A DNA stretch of 64,000 nucleotides from assembly GCA_021826025.1 (NCBI GenBank), contig JAKBBG010000002.1:1-64000 (forward strand). The letters are read 5' to 3'. The notes beneath the pieces were generated by a model, which saw nothing but the letters and a program-made list of their open reading frames with translations, was not told the origin of the DNA and did not search any database. Made by a program: the position numbers and the translations under genes. Origin of the DNA: Pseudomonadota bacterium. Its GTDB lineage: Bacteria; Pseudomonadota; Gammaproteobacteria; Burkholderiales; Ferrovaceae. Positions 42,716 through 50,826 of the stretch are shown here, one piece after another; within the stretch, counting starts at the first letter, position 1; the number at the start of each line of letters is the position of its first letter.

Positions 42716-43428
42716 ACCGCAGCTGGTTCGTGACGGGTACCGACACCGGTGTCGGAAAAACCACCGTCGCCGCCGCGCTGCTGCGGCAGTTTTCTGCCCG
42801 CGGATTGACCACGGTGGGCATGAAGCCGGTGGCGACGGGCTGCAGGCTGGAAGGCGGCCTCTGGGTCAACGACGATGCCGCGCTGCTCGCCAGCCACTCC
42901 TCCCTGCCCGTCGAAGGGTACGGGAAGGGCGGTGGCGCGGGCGGGCCCCCGGTTCCCTGGTCGTGGATCAACCCCTATGCGTTCGAGCCGCCGATCGCGC
43001 CCCATATCGCGGCCGGGGAAGCGGGGGAAGAGATCCGCTTCGACGTCATCGAAGGGGCGTTGCAACAGCTTCGGTCGCGCGCCGACATCGTGGTGGTGGA
43101 AGGTGCGGGTGGATTCCGCGTCCCGCTGGGGCCGGACGGCGACACGGCCGACCTGTGCCGCGCGCTGCGCCTGCCCGTCATCCTTGTGGTCGGCATGCGG
43201 CTGGGATGCATCAACCACGCGTTGCTGACTGCGGAGTCGGTGCTTTCGCGCGGCCTTGCGCTGGCCGGATGGGTTCCGAACCAGATCGATCCCGAGATGC
43301 CGGTGTTCGAGCAGAACCTGGCCACCCTGCTGCGGGAAATTCCGGCCCCCTGCCTGGGGCTCTCGCCGTTCCGGAGAGGGGAGGGGAGCGCTTTGCCGGA
43401 CCTGGAGACAAGTCTCCTGCAGCAGTAG
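42712..43428 (+). CDS. bioD: Dethiobiotin synthetase
   Basis: ATP-dependent carboxylation and ring closure of DAPA to dethiobiotin. 238 residues with Walker A GTDTGVGKT at 9-17, GMKPVATGC near 36-44, VVVEGAGGFRVPL near 126-138. A Gly/Pro-rich insert (about residues 67-85) separates the DDAALLASHSS helix from NPYAFEPPIAPHIAA; it is longer than in E. coli BioD. All expected nucleotide and substrate motifs are otherwise intact. Confidence 0.95.
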   Translation: MNRSWFVTGTDTGVGKTTVAAALLRQFSARGLTTVGMKPVATGCRLEGGLWVNDDAALLASHSSLPVEGYGKGGGAGGPPVPWSWINPYAFEPPIAPHIAAGEAGEEIRFDVIEGALQQLRSRADIVVVEGAGGFRVPLGPDGDTADLCRALRLPVILVVGMRLGCINHALLTAESVLSRGLALAGWVPNQIDPEMPVFEQNLATLLREIPAPCLGLSPFRRGEGSALPDLETSLLQQ

Positions 43429-43480
43429 CCAGGCCCATGGCCACCCGTTAGAATCGGAGCATCGCGAGGCGGGAGTTCCC

Positions 43481-44896
43481 ATGCTGCTGTGGTTTGTCAT
43501 TGCCTACTGGATCATTTCCGTGGCCATCGGCCTGTGGGTCGCCCTGCGCGTCCACAACACGGCGGACTACGCGGCGGCCGGACACAGCATGCCGCTGTAT
43601 GTGGTGACGGCGACGGTCTTTGCCACCTGGTTCGGGTCCGAAACGGTGCTGGGAATCCCGGCCACGTTTCTCAAGGAAGGGCTGCACGGCGTGGTGGCCG
43701 ACCCCTTCGGCTCTTCCCTGTGCCTCATATTGGTCGGGCTGTTTTTCGCGGTGCCCCTGTACCGGAAAAAACTGCTCACGATCGGGGATTTCTACCGGAA
43801 GCAGTACGGACGTACGGTGGAAATACTGGTCACCGTCTGCATCGTGATTTCGTACCTGGGCTGGGTCGCGGCCCAGATCAAGGCGCTCGGACTGGTTTTC
43901 AACGTCGTGTCCGACGACATGATCTCCAGGGAAACCGGCATGCTGGTGGGGGCGGCCACGGTGATGATCTATACCCTTTTCGGCGGAATGCTGTCCGTGG
44001 CCATCACCGACTTCATCCAGATGATCATCATCATGCTGGGCATGGTGTACATCGCCTGGGACCTGAGCGGGTCTGCGGGAGGGGTGGGAGCGGTGGTGCA
44101 GCACGCAGCCGCCGCCGGCAAATTCAACTTCTGGCCAGAGCCCCATTGGGCCGACGTCATCGGGTTTTTCGCGGCCTGGATCACCATGATGCTCGGATCC
44201 ATTCCGCAGCAGGACGTATTTCAGCGCGTGACTTCCTCCAACAACGAACGCACGGCCAGAAACGCGTCCGTCCTGGGGGGCAGCCTGTACTTCCTGTTCG
44301 CCTTCATTCCGATGTTCCTCGCCTACTCCGCGACCCTGATCGACCCGGCGCTGGTGGCACGCTATCTCGATACGGACTCGCAGCTGATTCTGCCCAAGCT
44401 GATCCTCGACCATTCCCCGGTTTTCGCCCAGGTGATGTTTTTCGGAGCCCTGCTTTCCGCCATCAAAAGCTGCGCGTCCGCGACGCTGCTGGCGCCATCG
44501 GTGACCTTCGCGGAAAACGTGGTGCGCGGGTTTTACCGCCACATGACCGACGAACAGCTGCTCAAGGTCATGCGCATCGTGGTGCTCGTGTTTACCTGCC
44601 TCGTGACGTTCATCGCCATCCGCTCCGAACTTTCCATTTTCAAGATGGTGGAGGGAGCCTATAAAATCACGCTGGTGGCGGCTTTTGTCCCGCTTGCTTT
44701 CGGGGTGTACTGGAAGCGGGCCACGCCTTTGGGAGGGCTGCTGTCCGTCACGTTCGGGGCAGCCGTCTGGATCCTGTGCGAACTGTTCATGCCCGACGCC
44801 CTCATTCCCCCCCAGCTGGCCGGCCTGCTGGCGAGCCTTACGGGAATGATCGGGGGCTCGCTGGCAGTCAGTCGCAAACGCTTGAAAGCGGCCTGA
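43481..44896 (+). CDS. Sodium:solute symporter family (SSS) transporter
   Basis: 471-residue inner-membrane protein with about 12-13 hydrophobic segments. It resembles the SSS family (FATWFGSETVLGIPATFL near residues 45-62, LGWVAAQIKALG, TLFGGMLSVAITDFIQM, and LLSAIKSCASATLLAPS around the sodium site). The substrate is unknown; family members take up proline, pantothenate, sugars or carboxylates with Na+. The ATG at 43481 follows GCGGGAG. A TAGAAT (43449-43454) may be its -10. A Tat-exported FAH-family gene follows 38 bases later and could be co-transcribed. Confidence 0.88.
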   Translation: MLLWFVIAYWIISVAIGLWVALRVHNTADYAAAGHSMPLYVVTATVFATWFGSETVLGIPATFLKEGLHGVVADPFGSSLCLILVGLFFAVPLYRKKLLTIGDFYRKQYGRTVEILVTVCIVISYLGWVAAQIKALGLVFNVVSDDMISRETGMLVGAATVMIYTLFGGMLSVAITDFIQMIIIMLGMVYIAWDLSGSAGGVGAVVQHAAAAGKFNFWPEPHWADVIGFFAAWITMMLGSIPQQDVFQRVTSSNNERTARNASVLGGSLYFLFAFIPMFLAYSATLIDPALVARYLDTDSQLILPKLILDHSPVFAQVMFFGALLSAIKSCASATLLAPSVTFAENVVRGFYRHMTDEQLLKVMRIVVLVFTCLVTFIAIRSELSIFKMVEGAYKITLVAAFVPLAFGVYWKRATPLGGLLSVTFGAAVWILCELFMPDALIPPQLAGLLASLTGMIGGSLAVSRKRLKAA

Positions 44897-44934
44897 GCGG
44901 TTTCAGGCCCGATGACAACCAGGAGGAGGAGCGC

Positions 44935-45966
44935 ATGGACAACAGCCGTCGCGATTTTTTTCAGAAATCCACCGCAGCCGCAGCCGCGGGCATGATGGGC
45001 CTCGCGTCAGGCCAGACTTTGGCGCAACCGATGGAAGGCGAAGCGAAAGGAGGGCAGCACGAAATGGTCCGAGGGTTGACCCTGGTGTCCCTGCTGCAGA
45101 AGGACGGGGCGGAGACCCTGGGGGTCAAGCTGCCTGAAGGGGTGCTCGACGTCAGGGCCGCCGCCCGGGGCCTGCGCCGTACTGCCCCGCTCACGCTGGA
45201 CGACCTGCTGCAGAACGGGCGGGCCGGCGAACTAGACGCCCTGATCGCTGCCGCACGCAAGAAAGGCCGGGCGTACGTCCTGGACGAATCGAAAATCACC
45301 TATGGACGCCTGTTCAAGAATCCCGGGAAAATCGTCTGCGTCGGCCTCAATTACCGCAGGCACGCCAAGGAAATCGGCATGCAGCCGCCCCGGGTTCCGC
45401 CCCTGTTCAACAAGTACAACAACGCGATCGCGGCGCAGAACTGCACCATCAAGGTGCCGCCCAGGGATATTTCCTACAAGCTGGATTACGAAACGGAGCT
45501 TCTCGTGGTCATGGGGAAGGAAGCGCGCAACGTTCCCGAAGACAAGGCCCTGGACTACGTGGCAGGGTACTGCACCGGCCAGGATTTTTCAGCGCGCGAC
45601 CTGCAGCTCGAACTGCCCAACGGCCAGTGGATGATCGGAAAAACCCTCGACAATTTCGCCCCGATCGGGCCTTACTTCGTGTCGGCGGACGTGGTCGGCA
45701 ATCCCAACGACCTGAAGCTGGAAACGCGCGTGAACGGGGAACTGCGCCAATCGTCGAACACGTCCGATTTCATTTTCAACGTGCAGCAGATCATCGCCTA
45801 CGTCAGCAAGCATTTCCCCCTGGAGCCGGGGGATCTCATTTTCACCGGCACTCCCGAAGGCGTCATCCTGGGCAAACCTGCGGACCAGCGCGTCTGGCTC
45901 AAGGCGGGCGACCATGTCGAATCCAGCATCGAGAAACTCGGGACCCTCAAGTTTTCGCTGGTGTGA
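44935..45966 (+). CDS. Tat-signal fumarylacetoacetate hydrolase family protein
   Basis: 343-residue protein. It begins with a twin-arginine signal: SRRDFFQK at 4-11, an Ala/Gly hydrophobic stretch and a likely cleavage after TLAQ near residue 31. The rest is an FAH-fold hydrolase/isomerase with CVGLNYRRHAKEIG near 135-148, metal-binding DYETELLV (D184, E186, E188), and GDLIFTGTPEGV near the end. FAH enzymes open or decarboxylate ring-cleavage products and are normally cytoplasmic; a Tat signal implies export folded with its metal. A strong AGGAGGAG ribosome binding site precedes the ATG. The substrate is not known. Confidence 0.88.
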   Translation: MDNSRRDFFQKSTAAAAAGMMGLASGQTLAQPMEGEAKGGQHEMVRGLTLVSLLQKDGAETLGVKLPEGVLDVRAAARGLRRTAPLTLDDLLQNGRAGELDALIAAARKKGRAYVLDESKITYGRLFKNPGKIVCVGLNYRRHAKEIGMQPPRVPPLFNKYNNAIAAQNCTIKVPPRDISYKLDYETELLVVMGKEARNVPEDKALDYVAGYCTGQDFSARDLQLELPNGQWMIGKTLDNFAPIGPYFVSADVVGNPNDLKLETRVNGELRQSSNTSDFIFNVQQIIAYVSKHFPLEPGDLIFTGTPEGVILGKPADQRVWLKAGDHVESSIEKLGTLKFSLV

Positions 45967-45974
45967 AACCGGGT

Positions 45975-46003
45975 CTGGCCCGGCATGCACCCTACTGGGC
46001 CAG
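45975..46003. terminator. Possible weak terminator between convergent FAH and tadG genes
   Basis: Inverted repeat CTGGCCC (45975-45981) with GGGCCAG (45997-46003), partly inside the end of tadG. It is followed by TTTC only, so termination strength is doubtful. Confidence 0.25.
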
Positions 46004-47029
46004 TTTCGGCGGCGCCACGACGCCATAGGATGCGCCTGAACCGCTCGCGTTGTTCGGGGAGCATCCGGTGGACATCTGGGCCGTGACGTATTTGCCGCTG
46101 CCCCCGGTGGCCGAAATGATGTGCAGGCAGGCCATGGCGGTGATGTTCTGTTCGGAGCCCGGGTTCACGGTGTTGACCACCGGGACGGTGGAGTACTCGC
46201 AACTGCGGTTTCCGGATTCGCTGCAATTGTTGACGTAGTCGTACAGGTTGTTCTTGTCTCCCGTTTGCAGCCAGATCTGGTCCTTGTTGGCCTGCAGCGT
46301 GCTGCTGTTGCCATGTTCGAAGCATTGCTGGATGGTGCTGTCGCTGTTGTCCTGCTGGCTCGAAAGGGGGGTCCACTGACCGCTCGTGCAGTTCCCCCCA
46401 CCGTGTCCGTCTTCCCCGTTCCCGCCCCCCGAGTTGTAGGCATAGGACGACCCGATCTGAAACACGTAGGGCTGGTTCGTATTCGGGTCGGTCTTCGGTT
46501 TGTTGTTGGCCGAGTCCCAGTACTGGTTGAACATGCAGGACCCGATGGCCATCGGGACGTTGATGGCCCCCTGGCCCATGGTGGTGGGGCTTTGCACGAT
46601 GGCCGTGGCGGAAGCCGAAACATTGGCATGCTGCATCCCGAAAATGGGGGCGAAATAGAGCTTCACCTGCTTGCTGAGGGAGACGCGCACGGCCGCTTCG
46701 TTGCTGGGCGCGGAGGGGTTGAGGGCTTGCCAGTAGTTGGCGGCCACGTTCACGCTGTCGTTGGACGTGACGTTCATGTTGAGGCCCACGGCCGACGTTG
46801 CGTTGGTGACGGCAGGTCCGCCGGCTGAAAAGTTGGGCGTGCTGCCCTGGCTGTAGAGATACGATGCCCCGTGCAGCGCCGCGGCATCGGCGGCGTTCTG
46901 GATCTGGTTCCTGACGATCATCACGTGCCCCACGTCGACGCCCAGGGCGACGACGCTGAGCAGCGCCACGAGCGATGCGGCCACCACGAGAGCCACCGCA
47001 CCCCGTTGCTTTTCCAAGGAATCATTCAT
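45992..47029 (-). CDS. tadG: TadG-like pilus assembly protein
   Basis: 345-residue pseudopilin-related protein of the Tad locus. The N-terminus has the TadG/Flp-associated pattern QRGAVALVVAASLVALLSVVALGVDVGH cut at the hydrophobic helix (about 9-35), then NQIQNAADAAALHGA, a TadG hallmark. The long C-terminal part is Asn/Gly/Ser-rich with several cysteines and a glycine-rich loop near residue 200; no known domain is visible there. It overlaps tadE by 8 bases. Both are on the strand opposite to flp and the main operon. Confidence 0.82.
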   Translation of the reverse strand: MNDSLEKQRGAVALVVAASLVALLSVVALGVDVGHVMIVRNQIQNAADAAALHGASYLYSQGSTPNFSAGGPAVTNATSAVGLNMNVTSNDSVNVAANYWQALNPSAPSNEAAVRVSLSKQVKLYFAPIFGMQHANVSASATAIVQSPTTMGQGAINVPMAIGSCMFNQYWDSANNKPKTDPNTNQPYVFQIGSSYAYNSGGGNGEDGHGGGNCTSGQWTPLSSQQDNSDSTIQQCFEHGNSSTLQANKDQIWLQTGDKNNLYDYVNNCSESGNRSCEYSTVPVVNTVNPGSEQNITAMACLHIISATGGSGKYVTAQMSTGCSPNNASGSGASYGVVAPPKLAQ

Positions 47030-47519
47030 AGTACATCACCGCCGTTGAAGTGAGTTGTTCGGTACCCTGGAGCGCGCTCAGGACGCCGAGCCCCAGACCC
47101 TGGTAGGAATAGTTGACCGTGACGCTGATGGTGCCGCCGCTGCCGCAGGTGACGCTCACGCTCGGATTGGTGGACGTGGCGTTCCCGAACGTGATGAGCG
47201 CCGAGGCGCCGTAGTTGCTCGCCACCAGGCAGGCATTGCCCGAGCCTGTGCCGGAGCAGGAGGCGGGGCTGCCTCCCTGGATGGTGGAAATGCCGGGGTC
47301 GGAACAGGAAATCGGATGGCTGAGGCTCACGGATTGCACAGACCCCCAACGCGCCCCCTCGCGTGCCGCGTTGGTGATGATGGCCTGGTCGTACATCATG
47401 ACGCCGAACTCAATGGTTCCGAACAGGATGAGCAGCAGCAGCGGCAGCACGAGCGCGAACTCGACGGCCACGCTGCCGTTTTCCCGGTGAAATATTTGTA
47501 TACGTCTCTTGACTTTCAT
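47022..47519 (-). CDS. tadE: TadE-like minor pseudopilin
   Basis: 165-residue protein with a class IV prepilin-like start: basic leader, then GSVAVEFALVLPLLLLILFG with the conserved Glu of TadE-type pseudopilins, and IEFGVMMYDQAIITNAAREGAR, the TadE signature. TadE and TadF-type minor pilins are needed for pilus assembly after cleavage by TadV. The ATG at 47519 gives the basic leader MKVKRR; an ATG 12 codons earlier (47555) is possible, and neither has a clear ribosome binding site. It is divergent from flp across 186 bases and translationally linked to tadG. Confidence 0.85.
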   Translation of the reverse strand: MKVKRRIQIFHRENGSVAVEFALVLPLLLLILFGTIEFGVMMYDQAIITNAAREGARWGSVQSVSLSHPISCSDPGISTIQGGSPASCSGTGSGNACLVASNYGASALITFGNATSTNPSVSVTCGSGGTISVTVNYSYQGLGLGVLSALQGTEQLTSTAVMYYE

Positions 47520-47705
47520 ATGGGAAATCGTAACATTCGTTTCTGTGCGCGACAAAGAAATTCTAATCCAGGCAATTTAAAAAATCTGTGTTGTTGCATG
47601 ATTTATATGCTATAAGTAGCCACAGGGTACTCTACTGGAACGCTTGTAAGATTAAGTCGTAACGGGGCGTACTCAAATTTCCGACAATTGAGGGAGGTTC
47701 TCATC
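47520..47705. promoter_or_regulatory. tadE-flp divergent region with extended -10 for flp
   Basis: An AT-rich 186-base gap, unlike its GC-rich surroundings. An extended -10 (TGCTATAAG, 47608-47616) points toward flp and would give a leader of roughly 84 bases; no good -35 accompanies it, so an activator may be needed. GGGAGG just upstream of 47698 is the flp ribosome binding site. No convincing minus-strand promoter is seen beyond a TAGAAT-like -10 near 47560. Confidence 0.4.
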
Positions 47706-47873
47706 ATGACTGCCGTCCAAAAAATCAAGCGTTTTTTCAAATCTGAAGAAGGTGTGACCGCCATCGAGTACGCCTTGATCGCAGCATTGATCGCAGCGGC
47801 CATCATCGGCGCCGTCACGCTGCTCGGCGGCAACGTCAGCAAAGAATTCTCGAGCATCGCGGGCGTCGTCTGA
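47706..47873 (+). CDS. flp: Flp type IVb major pilin
   Basis: Structural subunit of the Tad pilus, 55 residues. A basic 16-residue leader ends in EEG; TadV cleavage after that glycine would leave a 39-residue mature pilin VTAIEYALIAALIAAAIIG with the diagnostic Glu5-Tyr6 pair. The end carries an N-V-S sequon (mature residues 27-29) and further serines. The ATG was chosen because GGGAGG lies 9 bases upstream; a TTG 18 bases earlier overlaps the ribosome binding site. First gene of the plus-strand Tad operon. Confidence 0.96.
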   Translation: MTAVQKIKRFFKSEEGVTAIEYALIAALIAAAIIGAVTLLGGNVSKEFSSIAGVV

Positions 47874-47895
47874 ATCCGCGGTTTCGGCGCTCGGC

Positions 47896-48366
47896 TTGGA
47901 TTGCGTCGGAAACGCCGGGTGGTCGCAGGGAGTCCTGCTTGCGCTGGCTGCGCTCGCCGTTCACTTTGACCTGAAGGCGCGCAGGATTCCCAACCGGCTG
48001 CTGATTGCGGGCGGCGTCCTTTCGATCGTGCTGTCGCTCGCGACGCATTCGCCCCCGTTTCGGCAGTTGCTGGGCGGCGCATTGGTGGGGCTCGCGTTGT
48101 TCATGCCTTTCTACCTGATGGGCAGGATGGGGGCCGGCGATGTCAAGTTGATGGGGCTCGCAGGAGCGTTCCTGGGCACCCAGGGGGCCCTCGTCAGCGG
48201 CCTGCTCGCGATGCTGTCGGGCGGTGCCCTGGCCCTGTGGTTTCTGGCCTTCAGGCTCGGCAACAGGCTCCCCTACGCGGTCGCCATATTCTCCGGCGTG
48301 CTGGGCTACGTGCTGATCCGCTGTGACGGCGCGAACCTACTGAACTTTTCTTTCCAGGGTGTGTGA
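47896..48366 (+). CDS. tadV: Prepilin peptidase TadV/CpaA
   Basis: Short A24 aspartic prepilin peptidase that cleaves Flp and TadE-type precursors in the inner membrane. About 156 residues with several membrane segments, catalytic D25 in HFDLKARRIPN and D82 in GAGDVKLMG. It lacks the N-methylation domain of PilD, as usual for TadV. The start is probably TTG at 47896; no ATG is suitably placed and the ribosome binding site is weak. Stop lies just before the next gene's start. Confidence 0.88.
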   Translation: MDCVGNAGWSQGVLLALAALAVHFDLKARRIPNRLLIAGGVLSIVLSLATHSPPFRQLLGGALVGLALFMPFYLMGRMGAGDVKLMGLAGAFLGTQGALVSGLLAMLSGGALALWFLAFRLGNRLPYAVAIFSGVLGYVLIRCDGANLLNFSFQGV

Positions 48367-48368
48367 AC

Positions 48369-49181
48369 ATGGCTAAGCAACGTGCGCTCGTTCTGCTGCT
48401 CCTCTCCGTCCTCATCAGCGCATTGGCCATTTGGGGCGCCATGAAATGGATGAACCGGCAGGTGGAAAAGCGCAGCACCCGCCAGACGTTCAAAGTCGTG
48501 GTGGCTGCGGCCAACGTGGTTGCCGGTTCCCGCCTGACGCCGGAACTGATGCGCTCGGTCGACTGGCCCGCAGAAAATTCGCTGGCAGGAAGCTTTTCCG
48601 ATGCGCAGCCCCTGGTCAACCGGATTGCGGTCGTCACCCTGGGGGCAGGGGAGCCCATTCTGGAGCAGAAGCTCGCGCCGGTGGGCAGCAAGGCCGGCCT
48701 GTCCGCACTGATTGACCCGGGCATGCGCGCCGTCGCCGTTCGCGTCAACGACGTGGCCGGCGTTGCCGGCTTCGCGTTGCCGGGAAACCACGTGGACGTG
48801 ATGGTCAACATCCAGGACGATCAAGGGAAAATGGTTTCAAAAATCGTCCTGCAGCGCATCCTGGTGCTTGCCGTGGCCCAGGACGCTGCCGTGAAGGACG
48901 ACGTGAAAGCCAAGGTCGTGAACACCGTGACCCTGGAAGTCACGCCCCAGCAGGCGGAAGCCCTCGACCTGGCGCGCAGTGTCGGGAGCCTGAGCCTGAT
49001 CCTGAGAAATCAGGTGGACGAAAAAGCGGCTATCACGGCCGGCGTGAGAAAAGCCGATCTGCTGGGCGCACCGGAAGCGCCGCCATCACAGCCGCGCAGG
49101 CCCGCGGCGCCGCCGCGTCATTCGCAAAACAGCGTCGAAATCATTCGCGGCGCCTCGCACACAACAGCCAACATTCCCTGA
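48369..49181 (+). CDS. rcpC: RcpC/CpaB pilus assembly protein
   Basis: 270-residue periplasmic protein anchored by an N-terminal helix (about 5-25), with an SAF domain ([22 protein letters not shown], in two halves around 40-65) and the RcpC/CpaB core [28 protein letters not shown] near 115-140. It is thought to gate or brace the secretin. The ATG at 48369 was preferred over GTG at 48363 because AGGG is better spaced. A Pro/Arg-rich tail follows the core. Confidence 0.9.
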   Translation: MAKQRALVLLLLSVLISALAIWGAMKWMNRQVEKRSTRQTFKVVVAAANVVAGSRLTPELMRSVDWPAENSLAGSFSDAQPLVNRIAVVTLGAGEPILEQKLAPVGSKAGLSALIDPGMRAVAVRVNDVAGVAGFALPGNHVDVMVNIQDDQGKMVSKIVLQRILVLAVAQDAAVKDDVKAKVVNTVTLEVTPQQAEALDLARSVGSLSLILRNQVDEKAAITAGVRKADLLGAPEAPPSQPRRPAAPPRHSQNSVEIIRGASHTTANIP

Positions 49182-49188
49182 GCCCATC

Positions 49189-50496
49189 ATGAAAAAATTA
49201 TGCGCCTTACTGACCCTGGCAGCGGTTTTTTCGCAGCCTGCCTGGAGCATGGCAGAATCCGTCGCGCCGGACAAAACGGCCACGCTGCAGATGACCCTGG
49301 GCAAATCGACGCAGGTGGCTTCGGAAGCGCCCCTCGCCAGGATTTCCGTGGGCAATCCCGAAATCGTCGACGTCAGCCTTGTAAAGAACAGGGAACTGTT
49401 CCTGGTGGGCAAAAAGACCGGCAGCACCAACGTCTACCTGTGGACCCGCGACAACCACCTGACCCTGCTGGACGTGGTGGTCTCCATCGACACGGTGGGC
49501 CTGCGCGAAAAGCTCAAGGAACTCATGCCCGGTGAAACCTCGATCCGAGTGGGGTCGGCCGGCGAGTCGTTCGTGCTGAGCGGGCAGGTCGCCGATGCCG
49601 TGGCGGTCCGTCAGGCCGCCATGCTGGCGGAACAGTTCGGGGGGAAAAAAGTCATCAACCTGATGACCACCCGTGACCTGGCGCAGGTGCTGCTCGAAGT
49701 GAGGGTGGCGGAAGTGCAGAAATCCATCGACGACAAGATGGGGGCAGGCCCCAAAGTCGGCGGCTCGGGACGCCTTGGCAACAATCCGGCCCTGTTCCCG
49801 AACGGCGGCGGCACCAACCTGCAGTTTCTTTCCGGATCCACAGGGGTCATGAGCTTCACCGGCGGCGTCACCAACTTTTCCCTGGACGCCGAAATCAACG
49901 ACGGACGCGCCAAGATTCTGGCCGAACCCAATATCGTCGCCATCAGCGGCCAGGAGGCCTCGTTCCTGGCGGGCGGCAAACTCTATATCCCCGTGCCCCA
50001 GAGCACCGGATTCGGCGCGGCCACCATCACGCTGCAGGAAGAGGAATACGGCGTGGGCCTCAAATTCCTTCCGACCGTTCTGGATGGCGGGAAAATCAAC
50101 CTGCGCGTGACGCCGGAAGTGTCCGAGCTTTCCTCCACCGGAACCACATTCGGCACCGGCGCTTCCCTTACGGTCATTCCGACCATCACGACCCGGCGCG
50201 CTTCCACGACCGTGCAGCTCAACGACGGGCAGAGTTTCGCCATCGGCGGCCTGATCCAGAACAACGTGACGGAAGCCATCAAGGCATTCCCGGTCCTGGG
50301 CGAACTGCCGATCCTGGGAGCCCTTTTTCGCAGCAGCGAATTCCAGAACAACCGCACCGAACTGGTTTTCGTGATTACGCCGCACCTGGTCCAGCCTTCG
50401 AACAAAACTTTGCCGCTGCCGACAGACAACTTCGTGACACCGACCCGCCCGGAATTCCAGCTGGGTGGTAAGATGGAAGGGGAGCCTCGCCAATGA
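49189..50496 (+). CDS. rcpA: Tad secretin RcpA/CpaC
   Basis: Outer-membrane secretin through which the Flp pilus exits, 435 residues. Signal peptide about 1-22, BON/pilus-N-like domain ([26 protein letters not shown] cut near 36-62), then the type II/III secretin domain with [31 protein letters not shown] and the closing [16 protein letters not shown] with [11 protein letters not shown]. It ends with an ATGA overlap with a small lipoprotein gene. Confidence 0.94.
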   Translation: MKKLCALLTLAAVFSQPAWSMAESVAPDKTATLQMTLGKSTQVASEAPLARISVGNPEIVDVSLVKNRELFLVGKKTGSTNVYLWTRDNHLTLLDVVVSIDTVGLREKLKELMPGETSIRVGSAGESFVLSGQVADAVAVRQAAMLAEQFGGKKVINLMTTRDLAQVLLEVRVAEVQKSIDDKMGAGPKVGGSGRLGNNPALFPNGGGTNLQFLSGSTGVMSFTGGVTNFSLDAEINDGRAKILAEPNIVAISGQEASFLAGGKLYIPVPQSTGFGAATITLQEEEYGVGLKFLPTVLDGGKINLRVTPEVSELSSTGTTFGTGASLTVIPTITTRRASTTVQLNDGQSFAIGGLIQNNVTEAIKAFPVLGELPILGALFRSSEFQNNRTELVFVITPHLVQPSNKTLPLPTDNFVTPTRPEFQLGGKMEGEPRQ

Positions 50497-50810
50497 ATAC
50501 CATCCGTTGTATCGCCCTGGTGGCGGCTTTGACGACGCTTGCGGGATGCGCGCCGCGCAGCTACCAGGAAGAACCCCAGTTCGGGGACGCAGTCCGGGAA
50601 AACCGGACGGTCCAGACCGTCAATCCGAAGGGCATTCCTCCCGCCGGACCGGTGGCGCTTGACGGGACTTCGGCCCGGGCCACCGTCGACCGCTACATCG
50701 GCACGTTCATCTCGCCACCCCCGCCGACCAACGCCTTTTCAATCGGCGTCGGCTCGGCGGGTTCGGCTCCCATGACCGTTCCGGCAGCCCTGGGAACCAG
50801 CCCGTACTGA
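50493..50810 (+). CDS. Small lipoprotein of the Tad locus, function unknown
   Basis: 105-residue protein with a signal peptide and lipobox LAGC (C near residue 19). The mature part is polar, Pro/Gly-rich and shows no domain I recognise. Its place between the secretin and tadZ, overlapping the secretin stop (ATGA), is where CpaD/RcpB-type lipoproteins occur in other Tad loci. It is half their size and I see no clear similarity. A pilotin or secretin-stabilising role is plausible but inferred. Confidence 0.75.
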   Translation: MNTIRCIALVAALTTLAGCAPRSYQEEPQFGDAVRENRTVQTVNPKGIPPAGPVALDGTSARATVDRYIGTFISPPPPTNAFSIGVGSAGSAPMTVPAALGTSPY

Positions 50811-50826
50811 GCATGACGGCCGATCG

